Assembly: GCA_951813615.1 (NCBI GenBank)
Contig: OX638377.1
Location: 3,684,599 to 3,748,598 of the forward strand
Source of the DNA: an uncultured Latescibacterota bacterium
GTDB lineage: Bacteria; Latescibacterota; UBA2968; UBA8231
DNA: 64,000 bases
Direction of reading: 5' to 3'
Shown: in pieces, positions 17,607 to 26,130 of the stretch
Position numbering within the stretch: position 1 is the stretch's first letter
Layout: each line of letters begins with the position of its first letter
Notes under the pieces: model-generated
What the model saw: only the letters and a program-made list of their open reading frames with translations
Told to the model about the DNA's origin: nothing
Databases searched by the model: none
Position numbers and translations under genes: made by a program

Positions 17607-19043
17607 TCAGGCCAACGACGCAAATTCCCATTCCTCCAATTCCACCATCTCGTCCACGGCCACCGGCATGCCCACGCCCAAACCCGCCACTTGCAGCGAC
17701 CCCACCTCAATCTTTCCTTCCCGCACGTCCAAAGCCACCAATCCGCTGTCCACCTCCCGATAGAGCTTCCCGTGCGTAGCTAAGCAGGCCGCCTGCTCGT
17801 CCGCAGTTAAGTGATCCAACCCCCGCACGTAGTGATGCCCGTTGCGCTCAACGTGCCCGATCCCCAACGCCGCCACGTGTGCCAAGTCTTGGTGCAGAGG
17901 CACCACCGGCAAGTTCATCAGGTCCTCGCCCGAGAGAAAGCAGCCCTTGCGTCGCCGCGCCAACGCCAGATTGGCCAGCGCCTTGACTAGCCCTTTGCAC
18001 GCCTTGGACGAAACGCCTTCGTATCCCAGCGCCAAGGCCTGGGGGAAGGTATCCAGCGCATCGTCCGACTCGTCGATGAGCAAGGGACGCCGCGCAGCCG
18101 CAGCCCGAATACCCGGTTCTAGGGCAGCATCCAAAGCCACGCTCCGCTCTAGGGGTTGCTCGACGTAGAGGATGCGCTCGTACAAACGCGGCTGTGCGGC
18201 TGCAAGGGCATCGATCAAGCCAATGAGCGAGTCCATTTCCTGGTATTGTTCGTTGCCGTCGAGCGTGACCTTGTACTCGGCGTCGCGCCCGTCCAACAGC
18301 TCGGCAATCGCGGCCAACCGCGCCAAGTCGGCTTCCAAGTCGCCGTTCACCTTGACCTTGAAGTACGTCAGCCCTTGGCGCTCGACGCAATCGGCCAGCG
18401 ACTGTGGCAACCCATCGTCCAACCGCTCCTCGGGCGCAATATCGCTTGGGACAATCGGATCGGCCAATCCCACCGTGTGCCGCACGTGCAACTGCTCAAG
18501 CGGTGCAGCCCCGATCACTTGGCCGGGCTCCACTCCTTGCAACTCGGGGTGAATCGCCCCCAGATCCAAGCCGAGGAGATTGGCCTTGAGCAATTCAAAG
18601 TAACTCGTGCCCACCCCGCATCCCACCGCGTCGATCAAAGCGCGTTCCATTAGCGTACTGCCGTGGACGGCCGTCAACCGATTCAGGCCGTGCGCGTCGC
18701 CAGCAGATACCGTCTGCGCATAACCCTCCTGCCATATGGCAAAGAACGACGCAGGCGACCGCGCCGCATCCAAATACGCCGACCGCGCTGCACGCGCCGC
18801 CCACAGCAAGTCGGCGACATTGTCTTCGTAGCTTTTGGCCGGGTCCTTGTCGAACCACTTAGGTGGGAGGATGTCGGCTGCAACCCCTTGCACCGGAGTG
18901 CCGTTTTTTAGCGCACCGTGAGCCACCACGTGAAGGATTGGCACCGCGGTCAGCACGGCTGCGCCGTATTTGAAGGGCATGCGGGTATGCACATTCCGCA
19001 TGTAGAACCGCACGTCCTCAAGCCTTATTTCTACGGCATTCAC
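17607..19043 (-). CDS. Enolase-superfamily (mandelate racemase/muconate lactonizing type) enzyme, paralogue 1
   Basis: The protein has 478 residues, about 80-100 more than typical muconate-lactonizing enzymes. The barrel active site is legible: YFKVKVNGD (KxK), TLDGNEQYQ (first metal Asp, then Asn), YVEQPLE (second metal Glu), LIDESDDALD (third ligand region) and SSKACKG (Lys on the far side). This is the MLE-subgroup pattern, which covers racemases, cycloisomerases and dipeptide epimerases. The N-terminal capping domain contains DKDPAKSYEDNVADLLWAA, shared with the neighbouring paralogue. Its start overlaps the stop of that paralogue by 4 bases. Substrate unknown. Confidence 0.85.
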   Translation of the reverse strand: MNAVEIRLEDVRFYMRNVHTRMPFKYGAAVLTAVPILHVVAHGALKNGTPVQGVAADILPPKWFDKDPAKSYEDNVADLLWAARAARSAYLDAARSPASFFAIWQEGYAQTVSAGDAHGLNRLTAVHGSTLMERALIDAVGCGVGTSYFELLKANLLGLDLGAIHPELQGVEPGQVIGAAPLEQLHVRHTVGLADPIVPSDIAPEERLDDGLPQSLADCVERQGLTYFKVKVNGDLEADLARLAAIAELLDGRDAEYKVTLDGNEQYQEMDSLIGLIDALAAAQPRLYERILYVEQPLERSVALDAALEPGIRAAAARRPLLIDESDDALDTFPQALALGYEGVSSKACKGLVKALANLALARRRKGCFLSGEDLMNLPVVPLHQDLAHVAALGIGHVERNGHHYVRGLDHLTADEQAACLATHGKLYREVDSGLVALDVREGKIEVGSLQVAGLGVGMPVAVDEMVELEEWEFASLA

Positions 19044-20467
19044 GACAATTGCGCCTCCGCCAGCGGCTGCATGGCCTCAATATCGACCGCGCCATCCACC
19101 CCGAGACCAGGCCGTTGCAGAGAGCCGACCGCGATCTGACCGTCGCGAATGTCGAGAAAGCCGCTCTGGCCGTCGGAGCGGTACAGATCGCCGTGCCGCT
19201 CAAAGCACCACGCCCGCTCCGCAGCCGACAAGTGGTCCAGCCCCCGCACGTAGTGGTGCCCATTGCGCTCGACGTGATCGATACCCAGTGCCGCCACGTG
19301 CACCAAATCTTGGTGCAGCGACACCACTGGTACCACGGTCAAATCCTCAGCCGAGACAAAACAGGGGTGACCCGCGGCCGTGCGATGCCAAGCGAGTGCG
19401 CTGTTGGCCAAGGCCTTGACCAACCCTTTGCAGGACTTGGACGAGACGCCGCTGTATCCCAAGTCCAACGCGCGACGGAAGGAATCCAAGGATTCGTCCG
19501 ACTCGTCGATCAGCAAGGGACGTTTTGCCGCCAAAATCTCGAGATCGCTCTTCAGCGCGGGATCGAGAGAAAGGGCGCGATCCATGGGCTGCTCGACGTA
19601 GAGGATGCGGTGGTAAAACCTCCCTAATTCCATTTCAATCCGCTCCAACAAGGCTAGCAAATCGGCCGCATTGCCGTACTGTTCGTTGCCATCGAGCGTG
19701 ATGTGATACTCCGCACTGCTCTCGTCCAACAGCGTAGCGATCTCCGCCAAGCGTTCGAAGTCCGCTTCGGGGTCGCCGCCGATCTTGATCTTGAAATAGC
19801 GCAGACCCTGGCTCTGGATGCACTCCTCCAAGGACTGCGGCAACCCGTCGTTCAACCGCTCCTCGGGCGCAATTGCGGCCGTGCGGATGGGATCGACCAA
19901 GCCGACCGTATGGCGCACGTGCAGCGAGCGCACCGGTGCCGCCGACAGTACTGCCGCAAGCTCCAGTCCCTCTAGCTCCGAGTGAATCTTCCCCAACGCC
20001 AACCCGAGAACATTGTCCTGCAACAGCGCGAAATAGGGTTGCTCCAGCGCGACCCCCAAGCCATCGATGAGTGCCCGCTCCATCAGGGCCGCGCCATTGG
20101 ACGCCAGTAAGGAGTTCGTGCCCCGTGCCTGGCCCCACGCTCGGCCCGCCTCGTAGCCCGCCTCCCATATGGCGAATGGGGTCGCGCGCCCTCGACTCGA
20201 CTCTCGATAAGCGGTGGCCGCGGTTTGCGCTCCATCCACCAAGTCGCGGATGCCCTCGGCCATCGTCTTGTTTGGGTCCTTGTCGAACCACCTAGGCGAT
20301 AGCATATCCGCGGTCCAGCCCCGCGCCCGACGACCATCGCTCAGCTCTAGGTCCATGGCCACGTGCAGCGCAGTCAGGCTATCAGCGACCACGTTGCCGA
20401 ACTTAAACGGCATCCGCATCCGCATCTCGCGCACGTAAAATTCAATGTCTTTAATCGCTACTAACAT
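19040..20467 (-). CDS. Enolase-superfamily (mandelate racemase/muconate lactonizing type) enzyme, paralogue 2
   Basis: The protein has 475 residues and is clearly homologous over its whole length to the following gene, so the pair arose by tandem duplication. Active-site segments are YFKIKIGGD (KxK), TLDGNEQYG, YVEQPMD, LIDESDESLD and SSKSCKG, all with the same spacing as in the paralogue. GGGAG lies 8 bases before the ATG. It begins 4 bases after the argH stop and so appears to belong to the arginine operon. A role on an acylated or aminated arginine-related compound is conceivable, since N-acylamino-acid racemases belong to this subgroup, but nothing in the sequence proves it. Confidence 0.85.
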   Translation of the reverse strand: MLVAIKDIEFYVREMRMRMPFKFGNVVADSLTALHVAMDLELSDGRRARGWTADMLSPRWFDKDPNKTMAEGIRDLVDGAQTAATAYRESSRGRATPFAIWEAGYEAGRAWGQARGTNSLLASNGAALMERALIDGLGVALEQPYFALLQDNVLGLALGKIHSELEGLELAAVLSAAPVRSLHVRHTVGLVDPIRTAAIAPEERLNDGLPQSLEECIQSQGLRYFKIKIGGDPEADFERLAEIATLLDESSAEYHITLDGNEQYGNAADLLALLERIEMELGRFYHRILYVEQPMDRALSLDPALKSDLEILAAKRPLLIDESDESLDSFRRALDLGYSGVSSKSCKGLVKALANSALAWHRTAAGHPCFVSAEDLTVVPVVSLHQDLVHVAALGIDHVERNGHHYVRGLDHLSAAERAWCFERHGDLYRSDGQSGFLDIRDGQIAVGSLQRPGLGVDGAVDIEAMQPLAEAQLS

Positions 20468-20471
20468 GTTG

Positions 20472-21857
20472 TCAGCTCCCGGCCCATACCTGCCGCGCCT
20501 TCTCCATCTGTTCGGCCACGGCCTGCGGGCCGGTGCCGCCTTCTATATTACGGCGCGCCAAGCTCTGGCGCACATCGAGCAGGCCGAGCGCGTCCTCGCC
20601 GAAATCCGCGCTGTGGGCGCGCAGTTCTTCCAAGCTAAGGTCGGTGAGGGCGCGGCCTTGCTCTAGCGAATCCCGCACTAAGCGGCCAACGACGCGATGA
20701 GCCTCGCGAAAAGGCACGCCTTGGCCCACCAAATAGTCGGCCAAATCCGTTGCCAAGGCCGTGGAATCCACCGCGGACTCCATCCGCTCGGCGCACACTT
20801 CCATGCTCTCCCAAGCACCGGCGAACACCTCTAGGCAAATAGCCGACGTTTCCAGCGCGTCGAAGAGCGGCTCCTTGTCTTCCTGCAGATCCTTGGCGTA
20901 CGTCAACGGCACGGCCTTCATCGTCGTCAGCAACGCCATCAAGCTGCCGTACACCCGGCCGGTCTTACCGCGCACCAACTCCAGCGCATCCGGATTTTTC
21001 TTTTGCGGCATCATGCTAGAGCCGGTGGCAAAGAGATCGTCGAGTTCGACAAAGCCAAACTCTGCCGACGACCAAAGGATCAAATCCTCGCAGAAGCGGC
21101 TCAAGTGCATCATCAATATTGCCAGCGCAGACAGGGTCTCGAGCAGAAAATCGCGGTCGCTGACCGCGTCGAGGCTGTTGGGGGTCACCTGTGAGAACCC
21201 GAGTTCGCGGGCGAGGAAGGCCCGGTCGAGCGGAAACGCACTTCCGGCCAACGCCCCGGAACCCAACGGCAGAAAGTCCGCCCGCCGCCAAGCGTCCTCC
21301 AGCCGTCCGCGGTCGCGCTCCAACATCCAGAACAGCGACAGCGCATAGTGAGGGAAAAGAACCGGTTGGGCCTGTTGTAAGTGAGTGTAGCCGGGCAGCA
21401 CCACACGGCTGTGTTGCTCGCCCGACGCCAGCAGCACGCCTTGCAGGTGGCGAATCTGCACCTGAAGCGACGCAATTGCGTCCCTCAGGTAGAGTCGCTC
21501 ATCTAAGTTGACTTGGTCGTTGCGGCTGCGCCCGGTGTGCAGCTTGCCCCCGACCGACCCAATCAGCTCGGTCAGCCGCTGCTCCACGGCCATGTGGATG
21601 TCTTCAAGCGCGTCGGGGAGCGCGCAGTCCGGGGCTGAAAATTCTTCCTGCACCTGCTTTAGCCCCGCTTCGATCTGCTCCAACTCTCCAGCGCTGAGGA
21701 CGCCGACCCGCTGCAGGGCGCGGGCGTAAGCCACGCTGCCGGCAATGTCGGCCTCCAACAGCTTGCGGTCGAAGCCAATCGAGGCGTTGAAGCGCTCCAT
21801 CAGCTCGGCCGGCGCGGACTGAAACCGCCCGCCCCAAGGCGTTTGTACCGCGGCCAT
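20472..21857 (-). CDS. argH: Argininosuccinate lyase
   Basis: The protein has 461 residues. It cleaves argininosuccinate to arginine and fumarate, the last step of arginine synthesis. The fumarase/aspartase-family signature GSSMMPQKKNPD is present, as are TGRSRNDQVNLDERLYLRDA and GYTHLQQAQPV (active-site His region). The start begins MAAVQTPWGGRFQ, as in family members. ATG and the argD stop share one base. No argG is next to it, so the preceding enzyme is encoded elsewhere. Confidence 0.96.
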   Translation of the reverse strand: MAAVQTPWGGRFQSAPAELMERFNASIGFDRKLLEADIAGSVAYARALQRVGVLSAGELEQIEAGLKQVQEEFSAPDCALPDALEDIHMAVEQRLTELIGSVGGKLHTGRSRNDQVNLDERLYLRDAIASLQVQIRHLQGVLLASGEQHSRVVLPGYTHLQQAQPVLFPHYALSLFWMLERDRGRLEDAWRRADFLPLGSGALAGSAFPLDRAFLARELGFSQVTPNSLDAVSDRDFLLETLSALAILMMHLSRFCEDLILWSSAEFGFVELDDLFATGSSMMPQKKNPDALELVRGKTGRVYGSLMALLTTMKAVPLTYAKDLQEDKEPLFDALETSAICLEVFAGAWESMEVCAERMESAVDSTALATDLADYLVGQGVPFREAHRVVGRLVRDSLEQGRALTDLSLEELRAHSADFGEDALGLLDVRQSLARRNIEGGTGPQAVAEQMEKARQVWAGS

Positions 21858-23053
21858 CAGACACCTTGGCGCAGAATCTCGTCGAATACATCTACTGCTT
21901 CGTCAATGCGATCCCGCTCGACGACTAGCGGCGGCAGGAAGCGCACCACATCGGCCCCAGCCGTGGCCACCAAGATGTCGCGCTGGCGGAAGGCGGCCAG
22001 ATAGTCGGCGGCCGGCTGGCTAGTGACCGCACCGGCGATCAGCCCTTTGCCGCGCACTTCGGTGATATGCTCAGGCCAGCGCTGTTGCAGCTTTTGCAGG
22101 CGATCGATCAAGTGTTCGCCTTTTTCGCGCACCCCGTCGATAAAACCCGGCTCCAACAGCTTGTCCAAAACCGTGGTTGCCGCAGCGCAGGCCACTGGGT
22201 TGGCACCAAACGTCGCGGCGTGATCGCCAGCCTCAATGGCGTCGGCAACCTTCTGCCGCAAGAGCGCAACGCCGATTGGCAAGCCACCGCCGAGGGCCTT
22301 GGCCAAGGTCATAATATCTGGTTCAATCTCGTATTGTTGATAGGCCCACAGCGAACCTAAGCGCCCGCATCCCACTTGGATCTCGTCAAAGACCAGCAGC
22401 ATCTCCCGCTCGTCGCACAGGTGCCGCAGCCCAGCGAGGAACTCCCCCGTCGCGGCGTGGATCCCACCCTCGGCCTGCACCGGCTCGACCAAAATTGCGC
22501 AGGTCTGATCCGTGACCAGCGATTCTACCGAGGCCAAATCGTTGAATTGGGCGAAGTCGATACCCGGCAGCAACGGCTCGAATCCCTTGTGGTACTTGGG
22601 CTGGCCAGTCGTCGAGATGGACCCATACGTCCGCCCGTGAAAGGAATTTTCAAAGGCGATGAGGCGATTTTTGGGCTGGTCGTGGGTGGTATTGCCCCAC
22701 TTGCGGCAGAACTTGAGCGAAGCCTCCCACGCCTCAGTGCCGCTGTTGCAGAAGAACACCCGGTCGGCAAACGAGTGCTCAACTAACCGCTGTGCCACTT
22801 GTACCGAGGGGATTGTGTGATAGAGGTTAGAGACGTGCATCAGCTTGGCGGCCTGCGCCTCAATGGCCTTGAGCACCTCGTAGTCGCCATAGCCCAACGC
22901 GTTGACTGCCAAACCGCTGACAAAATCGAGGTAGCGGTTGCCGTCCATATCGAAGAGATAGACCCCATTGCCCCGCTCCAGTACGAACTCGGGCCGACCG
23001 TAGGTCTGTAAAATGTATTGTGCCTCGCCCTTGATAATGTCTTCGGTTTTCAT
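21857..23053 (-). CDS. argD: Acetylornithine aminotransferase
   Basis: The protein has 398 residues, a class-III PLP aminotransferase. It converts N-acetylglutamate semialdehyde to N-acetylornithine. Landmarks are FCNSGTEAWEASLKFCRKW (phosphate-binding), LVFDEIQVGCGRLG (PLP-binding Asp) and TLAKALGGGLPIG (Schiff-base Lys). The start at 23053 (MKTEDIIKGEAQYILQTYGR) has GGAGAA upstream and matches the family start. Longer in-frame starts inside argB give unrelated residues. It lies 16 bases after argB and touches argH. Confidence 0.95.
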   Translation of the reverse strand: MKTEDIIKGEAQYILQTYGRPEFVLERGNGVYLFDMDGNRYLDFVSGLAVNALGYGDYEVLKAIEAQAAKLMHVSNLYHTIPSVQVAQRLVEHSFADRVFFCNSGTEAWEASLKFCRKWGNTTHDQPKNRLIAFENSFHGRTYGSISTTGQPKYHKGFEPLLPGIDFAQFNDLASVESLVTDQTCAILVEPVQAEGGIHAATGEFLAGLRHLCDEREMLLVFDEIQVGCGRLGSLWAYQQYEIEPDIMTLAKALGGGLPIGVALLRQKVADAIEAGDHAATFGANPVACAAATTVLDKLLEPGFIDGVREKGEHLIDRLQKLQQRWPEHITEVRGKGLIAGAVTSQPAADYLAAFRQRDILVATAGADVVRFLPPLVVERDRIDEAVDVFDEILRQGV

Positions 23054-23069
23054 GGTTTTCTCCGTCGTC

Positions 23070-23960
23070 CTACTGGACAATTTGGGTGCCGATGCCCTGC
23101 CGGGTGTAAACCTCAAGTAACATCGCATGCGGCACGCGCCCGTCAATGACGTGGGTCTTGCGCACGCCGGCTTTGACAGACCGGACACAGGCTTCGACCT
23201 TGGGAATCATGCCACCATTGACGGCGCCTTGGTCAATCAACTCGTTCACCTCAGAGACGTGCACGGTTGATAGTAGGGACGCATCGTCTGCGAGATCGCG
23301 CATAATGCCCTGTACGTCTGTCAAAAAGACCAATTTTTCGGCGTGCAGGGCCGCGGCGATTTCCCCGGCCGCCGTATCGGCATTAACGTTGAAGCTCTCG
23401 CCCTCCGGGCCGCGACCAATCGGCGCAACCACCGGAATCATGCCCTTGCCTATCAAGTCCAGCAAAGGTGCGGTATCCACGTGTTCGACATCGCCGACAT
23501 AGCCGATATCCATGGCTCCGTTATCGGTCTGGACCCAGTGCTTGCGCACCTGCATGATTCCGGCATCCTTGGCCGAGACGCCCACGGCCCGCCCGTCTAG
23601 GGCACCAATCTCGCGGACGATCTGAGCATTAACTTCGCCAAAGAGCACATCCTCGACCACCTTCATCGTCGCCGCATCCGTCACCCGCAGTCCCGCTACG
23701 CGCTGGCTCTCAATACCCCGCTCCTGCAAGCGACGAGTGATAGCCGGGCCGCCGCCGTGGACCACGACCGGACAAATGCCAACCGCCTGCATGAAGACGA
23801 TGTCCTTGTATACAGTGTCCCCGCCGCCCATGGTACTGCCGCCGTATTTGACGACCATCACTTTGCCGCGGAACTCCTGTAAATAAGGCAGGGCCTCGAT
23901 CAGGGTCTCGGCCTTGTCGATCTGGGGCTGCAAGTCCTGCAAGACCTCGGAGTTCATCAT
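23070..23960 (-). CDS. argB: Acetylglutamate kinase
   Basis: The protein has about 296 residues, an amino-acid-kinase-fold enzyme that phosphorylates N-acetylglutamate. VVKYGGSTMGG and VVVHGGGPAITRRLQERGI are the phosphate- and substrate-binding loops. The long N-terminal helix (TLIEALPYLQEFRGK) is the form associated with hexameric, arginine-inhibited enzymes, so feedback control is likely. Two ATGs are adjacent. The first (23960) overlaps the argR stop (ATGA), while the second (23957) sits at better distance from the GAGGAG site. The protein differs by one Met only. Confidence 0.96.
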   Translation of the reverse strand: MMNSEVLQDLQPQIDKAETLIEALPYLQEFRGKVMVVKYGGSTMGGGDTVYKDIVFMQAVGICPVVVHGGGPAITRRLQERGIESQRVAGLRVTDAATMKVVEDVLFGEVNAQIVREIGALDGRAVGVSAKDAGIMQVRKHWVQTDNGAMDIGYVGDVEHVDTAPLLDLIGKGMIPVVAPIGRGPEGESFNVNADTAAGEIAAALHAEKLVFLTDVQGIMRDLADDASLLSTVHVSEVNELIDQGAVNGGMIPKVEACVRSVKAGVRKTHVIDGRVPHAMLLEVYTRQGIGTQIVQ

Positions 23961-24424
23961 TTCTCCTCACCGCACACCGCATTGATCTTATCGACCAACT
24001 CAGCCGCATCGTGCTCGGAACGAGTGACGATAAAGATCGTGTTTTCACCGGCGAGCGTGCCTGCAACCTCGGCCCAACCCATGCGATCAATGGCCTCGCA
24101 GACGCTCTGAGCATGTCCCGACGCGGTTCGCACCAGCACCATGTTGATCACCTGTTCGGCCTGGACCAAAAAGTCCTGCAGCTCCCGCTCTAGGATGTGC
24201 AGGTCGCGCAGCGTGGACCCGGATTCGGGCAGCGTATAGCGAAATCCTCCATCGGCCTGCGGCACCCGGACCACGCCTATTTCGCGCAAGTCTTTCGACA
24301 AGGTCGATTGGCTGACCTCAATGCCCTGCTGCTGGAGGACTTCGGCCAACTTTTCGTGCGTATCAATGGCCCTTCTGTAGAGCAGTTCCCGTATGCGGGT
24401 CTGCCGCATCTGTTTATTCCGCAT
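23957..24424 (-). CDS. argR: Arginine repressor ArgR
   Basis: The protein has about 155 residues. The N-terminal winged helix-turn-helix contains IDTHEKLAEVLQQQGIEVSQ, STLSKDLREIGVVRVP and GFRYTLPE. The C-terminal arginine-binding, hexamerising domain ends in the typical AGENTIFIVTRSEHDAAELV. It heads the argR-argB-argD-argH run, so it presumably autoregulates the operon. Start choice is open. The first ATG (24424) abuts an AT-rich palindrome and has no ribosome binding site. The ATG five codons on (24409) has a weak GGA 8 bases upstream and may be the real start. Confidence 0.93.
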   Translation of the reverse strand: MRNKQMRQTRIRELLYRRAIDTHEKLAEVLQQQGIEVSQSTLSKDLREIGVVRVPQADGGFRYTLPESGSTLRDLHILERELQDFLVQAEQVINMVLVRTASGHAQSVCEAIDRMGWAEVAGTLAGENTIFIVTRSEHDAAELVDKINAVCGEEK

Positions 24425-24425
24425 A

Positions 24426-24453
24426 ATTTTTATTATTTAATTGAAATAAAAAT
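24426..24453. promoter_or_regulatory. AT-rich 28-bp palindrome at the argR start, candidate ArgR operator
   Basis: ATTTTTATT (24426-24434) and AATAAAAAT (24445-24453) are perfect 9-base inverted arms around a 10-base spacer, immediately before the argR start. The tract stands out from GC-rich flanks. Its AT-rich arms resemble ARG-box halves (TGAATWWWWAT), including the segment TTGAAATAAAAAT, but the fit to any one consensus is partial. Confidence 0.4.
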
Positions 24454-24505
24454 CGGCTTGAAATTAGAGTACCGCAGAAACCGTGTCAAGCAAAACGCCG
24501 CCGCG

Positions 24506-25288
24506 CTACGCCCGGCCCGAGACCATCTGTTCTTGCAGACGCAGCCTGAGTTGCTGGCGGTCCAACCCCCGCGAAAAAACCCCGCCAACGGCCAGCGAAA
24601 TGGTACTGTTCTCCTCGGAGACGACGATGACGACCGCGTCCGATTCCTGCGATAGCCCCAGTGCCGCCCGATGGCGGGTTCCCAGTCGCTGGTCTTCGAC
24701 CTCTTCCGCCAGCGGCAAGGTGCAGCGAGCCGCCACCAAGTGCTCACCTTGGATGACGACGGCTCGATCGTGCAGCGGGGTGCGCGGGCTGAAAATCGTG
24801 GCCAGCAAATCGCTCGACACCTCCGAGTTCAGGGACACTCCGGTCTCAATGACCGGCCTGATCTGGACTTGGCGCACCAGCACGATCAGCGCCCCGTACC
24901 CCAAGTCGGCCAAGCGCCCGACCCCATTGACGACCTCGTCGATAACTCGCGACGGCTCAGCCTTGTAAAACCAGCGAAACACCGGGGTCTGCCCCAAGAC
25001 TTGGAGCAGCCGTCGCAGTTCGGGCTGGAAGAGGATGACCAGCAGGATCAGCAGAATGGAGCGCGCCTGTTCCAAAAGCCAAGACAGGGCGTTCATCTTG
25101 AGCCAGGGCGCGGCCAAGGCGACGATCACCATCAGCAGCAGCCCGGCGACCATGTGCGCGGCTCGGGTTTCCTTGATCAGGGAGAGTAGGCGAAAAAAGA
25201 TAAAGCCCACTAGCAGGATATCCACTACGGAGGTCAGCGAGACGGGCAGAAAACCGAAGAGGTGGAACAGGACTGGGTCTTTTAGCAT
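24506..25288 (-). CDS. cdaA: Membrane diadenylate cyclase CdaA (DisA_N domain), with altered DGA motif
   Basis: The protein has 260 residues. Three hydrophobic helices at the N-terminus precede a DAC domain of the CdaA/YbbP type, which makes c-di-AMP from two ATP. The LGTRHRAALGLSQESDAVVIVVSEE block (RHR motif at residues 205-207) is intact. The other catalytic motif, normally L-H-D-G-A, reads LHDRA, with Arg at residue 175 (codon CGA on the minus strand, 24764-24766). The motif's glycine packs against the nucleotide, so activity is in doubt. The gene overlaps folP by 7 bases in a tilS-ftsH-folP-cdaA cluster. Confidence 0.9.
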   Translation of the reverse strand: MLKDPVLFHLFGFLPVSLTSVVDILLVGFIFFRLLSLIKETRAAHMVAGLLLMVIVALAAPWLKMNALSWLLEQARSILLILLVILFQPELRRLLQVLGQTPVFRWFYKAEPSRVIDEVVNGVGRLADLGYGALIVLVRQVQIRPVIETGVSLNSEVSSDLLATIFSPRTPLHDRAVVIQGEHLVAARCTLPLAEEVEDQRLGTRHRAALGLSQESDAVVIVVSEENSTISLAVGGVFSRGLDRQQLRLRLQEQMVSGRA

Positions 25289-26130
25289 GGCACTTGGCCC
25301 CGTATGGCCTCGACTAAGCGGACGGCCCGCAGCGTCGCAGCCACGTCGTGAACCCGCAGCACATGGGCACCCGCCTCAGCCGCCAACGCAGCAGCCGCCA
25401 AGCTGCCCTCCAAGCTCTCGGCGACCGAGAGCCCGAGCGTCTTCCATATAAAAGACTTGCGCGAAGCACCCACCACCAGCGGGCACTCCAAGCCCAAGAA
25501 GCGCTCTAACATCCCCAATAGGGCGAGGTTGCCCTCTGGCGACTTGCCAAACCCCAAGCCCGGATCCACGGCCACGCGCCCGACGCCTTGGGATTGAGCA
25601 AAGTGCACACGCTCTTCTAAGAAGGCGTACACCTCCCGAGGTAAATCGTCGTAGTGGGTATTCTGCTGCATGGTAGCTGCCGTGCCTCGACGGTGCATCA
25701 GTACCACGGGGGCTTTGGCCCGTGCGGCGACCTCGGCCATAGCTGGATCCTGCCGCAGGGCGCTAATGTCGTTGATAATATCGGCCCCCGCCTCAAGAGC
25801 TCGGCTCGCGACCTCGGCCTTGACCGTGTCAACCGAGATGGGCACATCGCTCTGGCGACGGATCCCCTCGACTACCGGGAGAACTCGGGCGCACTCCTCG
25901 GCAACTGAGACGGCCTCGGCGGCCCCGTACATCGGCGGGCGCGACGATTCACCACCAATATCGACAATCGCCGCCCCTTCCTCCACCATCGCCAAGCCGC
26001 GTTCCACCGCGACCCTCGGTTCGCAATAGCGGCCTCCGTCGTAAAACGAATCGGGCGTCGCATTGAGGACGCCCATGATCTGTATTTGATCGCCAAAGCG
26101 GAGGGTACGGCCTCCCAACTCCCAGATCAC
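25282..26130 (-). CDS. folP: Dihydropteroate synthase
   Basis: The protein has 282 residues. It joins p-aminobenzoate to the pterin diphosphate in folate synthesis, the target of sulfonamides. Motifs are IMGVLNATPDSFYDGG (loop 1), GGESSRP (loop 2), DIINDISAL, VLMHRRGTAATMQ, DPGLGFGKSPEGNLALL and VGASRKSFI. It starts with GTG at 26130, and that codon overlaps the ftsH stop (GTGA). folB and folK, earlier and later steps of the same pathway, are at 34.8-35.7 kb. Confidence 0.95.
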   Translation of the reverse strand: MIWELGGRTLRFGDQIQIMGVLNATPDSFYDGGRYCEPRVAVERGLAMVEEGAAIVDIGGESSRPPMYGAAEAVSVAEECARVLPVVEGIRRQSDVPISVDTVKAEVASRALEAGADIINDISALRQDPAMAEVAARAKAPVVLMHRRGTAATMQQNTHYDDLPREVYAFLEERVHFAQSQGVGRVAVDPGLGFGKSPEGNLALLGMLERFLGLECPLVVGASRKSFIWKTLGLSVAESLEGSLAAAALAAEAGAHVLRVHDVAATLRAVRLVEAIRGQVPC

